Part shown: one piece after another, positions 40,551 to 46,659 of the stretch | Numbering within the stretch: position 1 is the stretch's first letter | Layout: the number at the start of each line of letters is the position of its first letter | Origin: CAYNKA01 sp964397655 | GTDB taxonomy: Bacteria; Spirochaetota; Spirochaetia; DTKZ01 | Length of the DNA: 64,000 nucleotides | Direction: 5' to 3' | NCBI GenBank assembly: GCA_964397655.1 | Contig: CAYNKA010000005.1 | Span: 248,001 to 312,000, forward strand | Program-made: the position numbers and the translations under genes | The notes under the pieces: generated by a model | Database searches by the model: none | Seen by the model: the letters and a program-made list of their open reading frames with translations, nothing else | What the model was told of the DNA's origin: nothing

Positions 40551-41126
40551 ATGAAAAAATCAGCGGCGCTGACTCTGCTTTTCGCCGTACTTTTGGCCTC
40601 TGCGCACGCGAAGCCGGTCAAGGAACGAAGCGTCATGTTCCAGTTCGGTTTGGGCTTCGCGAGGATCGATTACTCCTCCGAAATGAACGAACTGATGGAC
40701 GAGATCGGAGACCAGCGGGGGATCGAAGAACTCACCGTATATGTCGACATAGGCCTCGGTTTCTCAGCCGGCCCGAAGAGCTACGTTCTCCTGAGCGTTT
40801 CCGGAGTCGGAGACCGGCTCTACGATTCCGAGTCCCACCTCCAGGTGAACACCATCCTGTACGCCTGCGGTTTCCGATATTATCCGTTCACGACAGGACT
40901 CCTCCTCGGCGCGGACGCAGGCGTCGCAAGATGCTCGCTGAAGAGCGACATGGGCATAAAGTCCGACAGCGACTGGGGCCCGGGCGCCCGGGCCTTCGTC
41001 GGCTACGATTTCGCCAGGAAGCCCTCGGGGTTCTCCTTGATCCTCGGGCTCTCCGCCACGGTTGCGGTCGTCGACGGCGATCTTATCGATTCCGCGCAGA
41101 TCTGCCTGGACCTCGCCTGGAAATGA
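40551..41126 (+). CDS. Secreted protein, probable outer-membrane beta-barrel
   Basis: 191 residues from the ATG at 40551, which gives a clean signal peptide (MKKSAALTLLFAVLLASAHA) and follows GGGAGG; the upstream part of the frame is repeat DNA. The mature protein is rich in alternating hydrophobic strands with Gly/Tyr/Phe (FQFGLGFARIDY, DIGLGFSAGPKSYVLL, GLLLGADAGVARC) and ends in AQICLDLAWK, as expected for a small outer-membrane barrel. No named family is recognised. Confidence 0.75.
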   Translation: MKKSAALTLLFAVLLASAHAKPVKERSVMFQFGLGFARIDYSSEMNELMDEIGDQRGIEELTVYVDIGLGFSAGPKSYVLLSVSGVGDRLYDSESHLQVNTILYACGFRYYPFTTGLLLGADAGVARCSLKSDMGIKSDSDWGPGARAFVGYDFARKPSGFSLILGLSATVAVVDGDLIDSAQICLDLAWK

Positions 41127-41130
41127 GAAA

Positions 41131-41146
41131 GCCGCCCCGGGGCGGC
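41131..41146 (-). terminator. Palindrome after the aminotransferase gene
   Basis: GCCGCCCC/GGGGCGGC, perfect, followed on the minus strand by TTTCTCATTTCC. Could terminate the aminotransferase transcript and, in the other direction, the secreted-protein gene; T runs are weak on both sides. Confidence 0.5.
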
Positions 41147-41204
41147 CGTCCGATCGAACAGAAACTCCGCACGATGTCGAGCCCCCGATCCCGGGACGCG
41201 GCGC

Positions 41205-42563
41205 CTATCCGAGGGCCGATGCCGCCGCATGAACCGGTCCGGCGCTCAGGGACTCCGCCCGGCCTCTGCCCGAAACGGCGGATTCGCAGGCTTTCGCGAG
41301 GGCTCCGAAAATCCTCGCCCGGCGGGCGTCGTCGTGTTCGAGGAGCGTGAATCGGAATCCCGGAAGGTCGCTCGCGAAACCCGAAAGCGGCACGACGCAG
41401 ATCCCTTCGCTCCCCAGGAGGGCATAGACGAAACGTTTGTCCCTCTCGAGTCCCCGGGACTTCTCCTCGATGTGGGCCGCGAGGGAAGGATCCCCGATCG
41501 GAAGAGGGATCCGTTCCGGCAATGCGCCTGGCTCGAACACGACCGTCCCGTAGAACGCTCCCTTGGGCGGCGTGAACCGGATGCCTGGAACTCCCGAGAA
41601 GGCGGCCTCGGCCTCCGCCGCCCGAGCGGCGAACATGTCCGTCCTGCGTTCGAGATGTCCGGGATATCGCGCGTCCCCCATGATCCTCGGAATGACGATC
41701 TGCGGCAGGCTCGTGGAACAGACCTCCAGGCGCTTCGCCGCGACCAGGCTTTCGATGTACGCGGCGAAGGAGGGGCAGGCGTTGCGATTGTAGACCTCGA
41801 TCCAGCCGCAGCGCGCTCCGGGCCAGGGGAATTCCTTGGAGATCGACCGCAGGGCGATGCCCGGAACATCCTCGATCACCTCGCTCAGGGCGGCGGTCGG
41901 GTTTCCGGGGTACACGATGCTTGCGTAGGTTTCGTCGCACACGAGGAAGAGACCGTATTTCCTCGCTATTTCCACGAAGCCCTCGAGCGTCGCCCTGTCG
42001 TAGACGGCGCCGGTCGGATTGTTCGGATTGATGAGCAGGATGCCCGCGATCGAGTCGTTGTACTTCACCTTGAGCTCGACGTCGTCGAGGTCCGGTTTCC
42101 AGTCCCGGCAGGGATCGAGCTTGTAGGTGAGGTGGGAGTAGCCGGAATGAGCGGCCTCGGCCGACGAGAGCGTCGAATAGGCCGGCGACGGGCCGAGGAC
42201 CCTCGATTCCCTCCTGAGGAAGCCGAAGACCTTCGCGACCGCGTCCCCGAGCCCGTTGAAGAATACGATGTCGCCGGCCTCCACGCGGGCGCCTCCCCGG
42301 GCGTTCGCCCGACCGGCGAGGAAGTCCCGGGCGCTCGAGGCGCCCTCGGTTTCCGAATAGGCGTAACTCAGGTCGTCGGCGACGGCCTCGGCCACGATCT
42401 CCTTGATCCAGGGCGCTACGGGCTCGCCCTTCTTCACCGGGTCGCCGATGTTCTCCCACACCGGCTCCACGCCCCACTCGGCGAGGGAACGGCCGAAGCC
42501 GACGATTTCGCGGATCTCGTACTTGAGCTGGCCCGCGCCCGGGTGAACGATGCTGTGTCTCAT
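41205..42563 (-). CDS. Class I/II pyridoxal-phosphate aminotransferase
   Basis: 452 residues of the fold-type I aminotransferase class. Visible signatures: INPNNPTGAVYD, the aspartate pocket VCDETYASIVYPG and the PLP-lysine in SISKEFPWPGARCGW (Lys at about residue 237). The C-terminal domain has SEGICVVPLSGFASD. The substrate cannot be read from the motifs; alanine or aspartate aminotransferase activity is common in this group. A GGAGGAGG site precedes the ATG. Upstream lie a terminator and a 22-codon ORF with four Ala codons, so expression may respond to alanine supply. Confidence 0.9.
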   Translation of the reverse strand: MRHSIVHPGAGQLKYEIREIVGFGRSLAEWGVEPVWENIGDPVKKGEPVAPWIKEIVAEAVADDLSYAYSETEGASSARDFLAGRANARGGARVEAGDIVFFNGLGDAVAKVFGFLRRESRVLGPSPAYSTLSSAEAAHSGYSHLTYKLDPCRDWKPDLDDVELKVKYNDSIAGILLINPNNPTGAVYDRATLEGFVEIARKYGLFLVCDETYASIVYPGNPTAALSEVIEDVPGIALRSISKEFPWPGARCGWIEVYNRNACPSFAAYIESLVAAKRLEVCSTSLPQIVIPRIMGDARYPGHLERRTDMFAARAAEAEAAFSGVPGIRFTPPKGAFYGTVVFEPGALPERIPLPIGDPSLAAHIEEKSRGLERDKRFVYALLGSEGICVVPLSGFASDLPGFRFTLLEHDDARRARIFGALAKACESAVSGRGRAESLSAGPVHAAASALG

Positions 42564-42625
42564 GTGTCCTCCTCCGGCCGCCTCTCCACCGCTTCGAGGA
42601 TCGGGCTTTCTCGGCCCGGGAGGGC

Positions 42626-42663
42626 AAAAAAAAGCCGCAATCCTTTCGCGAGGATTGCGGCTT
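42626..42663 (-). terminator. Terminator/attenuator before the aminotransferase gene
   Basis: A 13-bp stem (AAGCCGCAATCCT pairing) around loop TTCGCG-type sequence, followed on the minus strand by eight Ts: a textbook intrinsic terminator. Its 5' arm can alternatively pair with AGGATCGCGGCT at 42685-42696 (11 of 12 positions), the last codons and stop of the upstream small ORF. This competing pairing is what makes it look like a regulated attenuator rather than a plain end signal. Confidence 0.85.
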
Positions 42664-42682
42664 GAATGTTTCGATGATCGAA

Positions 42683-42751
42683 CTAGCCGCGATCCTCCTG
42701 GATAGCGGCCGCCGCGAGACGAATCCGAGACATGTCGAATTTCGTTTTCAT
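42683..42751 (-). CDS. 22-codon ORF, candidate leader peptide
   Basis: The ORF reads MKTKFDMSRIRL, then four Ala codons (GCG GCG GCC GCT at 42704-42715), then IQEDRG and a TAG. A TTGACT-17-TATAAG promoter ends seven bases before the ATG; AAGGAAG also precedes the ATG if transcription starts further upstream. The final codons and stop overlap a segment that can pair with the terminator's 5' arm. By analogy with amino-acid operon leader peptides, ribosome stalling at Ala codons would favour read-through. Peptide expression is not proven; it could instead be a roughly 125-base small RNA. Confidence 0.55.
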   Translation of the reverse strand: MKTKFDMSRIRLAAAAIQEDRG

Positions 42752-42758
42752 CGTCTTC

Positions 42759-42787
42759 CTTATACGCCTTCCGTCTCGGAAAGTCAA
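42759..42787 (-). promoter_or_regulatory. Promoter of the leader-ORF unit
   Basis: TTGACT, 17-base spacer, TATAAG on the minus strand. The -10 box is seven bases from the ORF's ATG. The transcript would run to the terminator at 42626, or through it into the aminotransferase gene. Confidence 0.75.
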
Positions 42788-42828
42788 GGAGTAGGAACGA
42801 GAAGTCCGTCGATCCTGATTCAGGTCGG

Positions 42829-43440
42829 TCAGGGAGCGTAATCGTAGTTCGCCACGTCGAAGATGATTTCCGTCTTCAAGGAATACTTCTTCGTCTCCTC
42901 GTCCGCGCTCGTGTCCTGGATCATGATCTGGAGCTTCGTCATCGACGTTGCGGAATCCCGATGATGCCATTCGATGTCGGCGCTTTCGACCCATTTTCCT
43001 TCCTTCTTGTCCCTCGCCCTTCCTCCCAGGGCCTTCTTGATCCAGGCGCGTTCGCCGATCGTGATGCCGCGCTCCTTTACATCGACGAGCTGATCCTCGT
43101 CCCAGAAGTACACCTGAATATAGGGATCGGTGCTCTGCCCCGGTTTGAGGAGGTTCTCGTCGCCGGGCTCGCCGAAGCGCTTCTTCGCCATAACCTTCTG
43201 CTCGTAGAACGCGAGGACAGCTTCGGGCGCCGCGGCGACCGAATAGGTCCGTCTTACGCCGGACCGCAGCCCCTGTTCCTTGGGGTACTGTTCCTCGTTG
43301 ATTAATACCGCTCCCGCATAGACCGGGATTTGCTCGGCCTTCACCGGCCTTTCCGCCGCGACGGGCGAGACGCCTGCCAGAGCCGCGAAAAGGGCCAGAA
43401 AACCGATGAGAAGGAATCGTCCGCTCTTTTCCGCTTTCAT
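42829..43440 (-). CDS. Secreted protein of unknown function
   Basis: 203 residues with an N-terminal signal sequence (basic MKAEKSGR, hydrophobic core ending near VAAERP). The mature part has no domain I recognise; it is rich in charged residues, with a segment VRRTYSVAAAPEAVLAFYEQ and a C-terminal YSLKTEIIFDVANYDYAP. No Cys residues are seen in the mature part. It has its own promoter and lies upstream of the small leader-ORF unit on the same strand, with no terminator between. Confidence 0.75.
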   Translation of the reverse strand: MKAEKSGRFLLIGFLALFAALAGVSPVAAERPVKAEQIPVYAGAVLINEEQYPKEQGLRSGVRRTYSVAAAPEAVLAFYEQKVMAKKRFGEPGDENLLKPGQSTDPYIQVYFWDEDQLVDVKERGITIGERAWIKKALGGRARDKKEGKWVESADIEWHHRDSATSMTKLQIMIQDTSADEETKKYSLKTEIIFDVANYDYAP

Positions 43441-43475
43441 GATACTGCCTCACTTACGATGCGAATTTCACCACC

Positions 43476-43503
43476 ACTATATCGCGGAATCGGAAAAATG
43501 CAA
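43476..43503 (-). promoter_or_regulatory. Promoter of the secreted-protein gene at 43440
   Basis: TTGCAT, 16-base spacer, TATAGT on the minus strand, leaving a leader of about 30 bases. Lies between this gene and the end of the GGDEF gene. Confidence 0.7.
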
Positions 43504-43534
43504 GGGATACCCGCTCTCGGCCGAAACCCCGCTG

Positions 43535-44584
43535 TCATTCGGATTCGACAGGTCGTTCGGCGAATGCCACCCGGTTTCTTCCTTCTTGCTTGGCCCGATA
43601 CAAGGCCCGGTCGGCCTTGAAGATCACCGACTCCAAGTCTTCCGATTTGGTTCTCGTCGCAACTCCTATGCTTACGGTGACCGGCCGCTCGATGATTTCG
43701 GCGGACTCGACGGCGCGCCTCAATCGGTCGGCGAAAAGCGACAGTTTGACGCCGTCATCGAAGGAGGACAGGATGAGGAATTCCTCGCCGCCGTAACGAA
43801 AGACCCGGTCTTCCGACCTGCATGTGGACAGCAACAGCTGCCCGATCCTTTGGAGTACCAGATCTCCGGCAGCATGGCCGTAGGTGTCGTTCACGATCTT
43901 GAAATGGTCGATGTCGCACATGAGGATGCAGATCTTGGAATCGTCGTTTCTTTTCGACATGGCCGAAAAGAATTCATCGAGATAGTTCCTGTTGTAGAGG
44001 CCCGTGAGCTTGTCGATGGCCGCACGAACCTCGACGCCTTTTTGAATGCGATACTTGAGGATGTAGAGCACGATCACGAGCAATCCGATAGCGCTGATGA
44101 CGCCGTACGATATCAGCGTATAGATGCGCAGAAAACCGTGAGTCTTCGATTCGACCGTATGCGCTATCGAATCCGCTGTCGTCCAGGCAAGCTCGCTCAG
44201 GCTGAAAATCAGTTCGGGATCCCGGTTCTTCACGGAGAGCGCCTTTTCGATGTCATCGAGGATTTTTTCGAGTTCCTCGATCTTTCCGATATCCCGGTCC
44301 GAGAAAAGCATCCGGTTCGCGCGCTCGAATAGGAGGGCTTTGTCTATCCGCACGGATATGTCTCCGAGAGGAAATTGATCGGCATACCCGAGAATATGAG
44401 CCTTCACGTACCGCTGAATTCCGCCTCGGATCTTCCCTATCTCGTTTATCGCCGAGGAATAATCGGATACCAATCCGGAAATGTTGACCGAGGCGAAAAC
44501 GACCACGACGAGAAGCGCGATCTGCGGCACCAGGATGCGGATTGCCACCGTCGATGACGTGTGGGTTTCTTTTCGAATGTGCAC
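43535..44584 (-). CDS. Membrane diguanylate cyclase (GGDEF)
   Basis: 349 residues with a GTG start at 44584 behind GGAG. Two membrane segments (about residues 13-34 and 158-182) enclose a periplasmic region of about 120 residues with no named domain. The C-terminal GGDEF domain (DKLTGLYNRNYLDEFF, CDIDHFKIVNDTYGHAAGD, RYGGEEFLIL near residue 265) has the active GGEEF variant. The inhibitory I-site RxxD is present as RSED five residues before it, so product inhibition by c-di-GMP is expected. It lies just beyond the tRNA array on the same strand, with no terminator between. Confidence 0.95.
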   Translation of the reverse strand: MHIRKETHTSSTVAIRILVPQIALLVVVVFASVNISGLVSDYSSAINEIGKIRGGIQRYVKAHILGYADQFPLGDISVRIDKALLFERANRMLFSDRDIGKIEELEKILDDIEKALSVKNRDPELIFSLSELAWTTADSIAHTVESKTHGFLRIYTLISYGVISAIGLLVIVLYILKYRIQKGVEVRAAIDKLTGLYNRNYLDEFFSAMSKRNDDSKICILMCDIDHFKIVNDTYGHAAGDLVLQRIGQLLLSTCRSEDRVFRYGGEEFLILSSFDDGVKLSLFADRLRRAVESAEIIERPVTVSIGVATRTKSEDLESVIFKADRALYRAKQEGRNRVAFAERPVESE

Positions 44585-44638
44585 TTTTTGATCTCCAAAG
44601 GAGCAACATCACTTAAAGTAGGGGAAATCGACGGCGTT

Positions 44639-44996
44639 TTCAAGTCCAGGTGTCATATAGGGTAAAGGTTTTGGGCCCACCTGGACTCGCCCTCCTCTCG
44701 CGGCCTTCCTGGCCGCTCGCTCCGGGCCGGGGCGCTCGCTGGCGGCGCACTTCCTGTGCGCCTTCCGCTCCTTACGTCGCGCGCTCGCGCCCTTCAAGTC
44801 CAGGTGTCATATAGGGTAAAGGTTTTGGGCCCACCTGGACTCGCCCTCCTCTCGCGGCCTTCCTGGCCGCTCGCTCCGGGCCGGGGCGCTCGCTGGCGGC
44901 GCACTTCCTGTGCGCCTTCCGCTCCTTACGTCGCGCGCTCGCGCCCTTCAAGTCCAGGTGTCATATAGGGTAAAGGTTTTGGGCCCACCTGGACTT
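44639..44996 (-). repeat. 154-bp tandem array repeating the 3' end of the CAT tRNA
   Basis: The unit begins caagtccaggtg at 44641, 44795 and 44949: an exact 154-bp period, with two full units and a third partial one merging into the tRNA. Each unit contains 16 bases of the tRNA 3' end (gggcccacctggact on this strand) and, about 25 bases away, an inverted copy of AAGTCCAGGTG. The rest is about 100 bases of GC-rich sequence with two perfect hairpins, GGCGCAC/GTGCGCC and GCGGCC/GGCCGC on the tRNA strand, both with an AGGAA loop. Units 1 and 2 look identical by eye. Confidence 0.95.
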
Positions 44997-45053
44997 GAAC
45001 CAGGGACCAACGGATTATGAGTCCGCCGCTCTGACCAACTGAGCTATGGGCCC
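44980..45053 (-). tRNA. tRNA with CAT anticodon (Met or Ile2)
   Basis: Minus-strand cloverleaf: acceptor GGGCCCA/TGGGCCC, D-arm TAGCTCAGTTGGTCAGAGC, anticodon loop CTCATAA (anticodon CAT), T-arm CCTGGTTCAAGTCCAGG, discriminator A. CCA is not encoded. The body resembles both elongator Met and the Ile2 tRNA whose C34 becomes lysidine; the GGGCCC acceptor and TTGGTC context lean to Ile2 but do not decide it. It is not initiator-like (acceptor 1-72 is paired). Confidence 0.93.
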
Positions 45054-45066
45054 GAAAGGACTCTCT

Positions 45067-45096
45067 TTTATGCCATGAAGGAAAGGAGTCTGTCAA
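45067..45096 (-). promoter_or_regulatory. Promoter of the CAT tRNA
   Basis: TTGACA, 18-base spacer, CATAAA on the minus strand, 13 bases before the tRNA 5' end. The transcript would continue into the 154-bp array and perhaps the GGDEF gene. Confidence 0.7.
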
Positions 45097-45130
45097 TGAC
45101 GATCGATTGTTCTCACGTCACTGGAGACGA

Positions 45131-45155
45131 AAACAGCCGCCCCACGGAGGGCGGC
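45131..45155 (-). terminator. Terminator after glnA
   Basis: GCCGCCC, six-base loop, GGGCGGC, then TGTTTTCGTC on the minus strand. It lies about 20 bases past the glnA stop and before the tRNA promoter. Confidence 0.8.
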
Positions 45156-45171
45156 CGCGACGTGCATCGTG

Positions 45172-46596
45172 CTAAATGTCGTAATACAGGGCGAATTCCC
45201 AGGGATGGGGACGGAGGTCGAGGGCGACGACTTCGTTCTTCAGCTTGTAGTCGATCCAGGTCTCGATGACGTCCTCGGTGAAGACGTCTCCCTTGAGGAG
45301 CCAGTCGTGATCCTTCTCGAGGTTCTCCAGGGCTTCCCTGAGGCTTCCCGGAGTGTGGGGTACTTGGGCGAGCTCTTCCGGCGGCAGGTCGTAGATGTCC
45401 TTGTCCAGGGGATCTCCGGGATGGATCTTGTTCTGGATGCCGTCCAGGGCCGCCATGAGCATGGCGGAAAAAGTCAGATAGGGATTGCCGCTCGGATCGG
45501 GGCAGCGGAACTCCAAGCGTTTCGCCTTTTCGGAGTTGGAGTACATGGGGATGCGCACCGCGGCGCTCCGGTTCCTTCGGGAATAGGCGAGGTTGACGGG
45601 AGCTTCGAAACCGGGAACGAGCCGCTTGTAGCTGTTCGTGGTGGGATTCGAGAACGCGAGGAGGGCCGGAGCGTGCTTGAGCAGTCCGCCGACGGCGTAG
45701 AGCGCCATTTCCGAAAGACCGGCGTATCCGTTGCCGTAGAAGAGGTTCTTTCCTCCCTTCCAGATCGAGAAATGCACGTGCATGCCGCTCCCATTGTCGC
45801 CGAAGAGGGGCTTGGGCATGAAAGTGACGGTCTTGTTGGCTTTTTTCGCCACGTTCTTGATGACGTATTTGAACTTGAGGAGGTTGTCCGCCATCTGGAC
45901 GAGGGTGTTGAAGCGCATGTCGAGCTCACACTGCCCGCCGGACGCGACCTCGTGGTGCTGGGCCTCCATGTCGATTCCGACCTTCATGAGCGTGAGCATC
46001 ATTTCGGTGCGCAGGTCCTGGAGGCTGTCCGTGGGCGGAACCGGGAAATACCCCTCCTTGAACCGCGGCTTGTAGCCGAGATTCGGGTTTTCAATCCGGC
46101 CCGAATTCCAGCGGCCTTCCGCGGAATCGATGTAATAAAAACCCTGATTGACGGTCTGGTCGAAGCGGATGTCGTCGAATACGAAGAACTCCGCCTCCGG
46201 CCCGAAATAGGCCGTGTCGCCCGTTCCTACGGACCTGAGATAGTTCTCGGCCTTACGGGCGATGTTTCGGGGGTCGCGGGTGTAGTCCTTGCCGGTTATG
46301 GGATCGCAGATGTTGCACACGAGCACCAGGGTCCTCACCTGAGTGAACGGATCGATGAACGCGCTCTCCGCCACGGGCTTCACGAGCATGTCGGACTCGT
46401 TGATCGATTGCCAGCCCCGGATGCTGGAGCCGTCGAATCCGAGGCCTTCCTCGAAGGTTTTTTCCTCCATCACCGAAGAGGGGACGGAGAAATGCTGCCA
46501 CAGACCGGGGAAATCCATGAACCTGAGGTCGACGACCTCGACCTTCTCCCGTTCGATGAGCGAAAGGACCTCTTTCGCGGTTTTGACCAACGCCAT
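45172..46596 (-). CDS. glnA: Glutamine synthetase, type I
   Basis: ATP-dependent ligation of ammonia to glutamate, a cytoplasmic dodecamer. 474 residues, the length of the beta subtype. Signatures: GFDGSSIRGWQSINESDM, GPEAEFFVFDD, the ATP site KPLFGDNGSGMHVHFSIWK and NPTTNSYKRLVPGFEAPVNL. The adenylylation site is kept: Tyr in DKDIYDLPPEE, so covalent control by an adenylyltransferase is possible. It follows glnN in the same direction, separated by a terminator-like hairpin. No sigma-54 site is seen directly before it, so read-through from glnN may matter. Confidence 0.96.
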   Translation of the reverse strand: MALVKTAKEVLSLIEREKVEVVDLRFMDFPGLWQHFSVPSSVMEEKTFEEGLGFDGSSIRGWQSINESDMLVKPVAESAFIDPFTQVRTLVLVCNICDPITGKDYTRDPRNIARKAENYLRSVGTGDTAYFGPEAEFFVFDDIRFDQTVNQGFYYIDSAEGRWNSGRIENPNLGYKPRFKEGYFPVPPTDSLQDLRTEMMLTLMKVGIDMEAQHHEVASGGQCELDMRFNTLVQMADNLLKFKYVIKNVAKKANKTVTFMPKPLFGDNGSGMHVHFSIWKGGKNLFYGNGYAGLSEMALYAVGGLLKHAPALLAFSNPTTNSYKRLVPGFEAPVNLAYSRRNRSAAVRIPMYSNSEKAKRLEFRCPDPSGNPYLTFSAMLMAALDGIQNKIHPGDPLDKDIYDLPPEELAQVPHTPGSLREALENLEKDHDWLLKGDVFTEDVIETWIDYKLKNEVVALDLRPHPWEFALYYDI

Positions 46597-46628
46597 GACG
46601 CCTCCTTCTCTTCGTGTCAGGAAAATGA

Positions 46629-46652
46629 ACGGGGGGCCTGGATGCCCCCCGT
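46629..46652 (-). terminator. Hairpin after glnN
   Basis: ACGGGGGGC, loop ATCCA, GGCCCCCCGT on the minus strand, followed by TCATTTTCC. The stem is very strong; the T tract is weak, so partial read-through into glnA is possible. Confidence 0.7.
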
Positions 46653-46659
46653 CGTGAAG

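Noticed and set aside
40298..41350. Long ORFs covering the 12-bp repeats
   Set aside because: They extend through repeat DNA and in other frames of the secreted-protein gene; the ATG at 40551 with its signal peptide explains the region.
44639..44996. Integrated element with attL/attR at the tRNA
   Set aside because: No integrase or cargo lies between the copies; the intervals are about 140 bases of non-coding sequence. A series of past integrations and excisions is possible but not shown.
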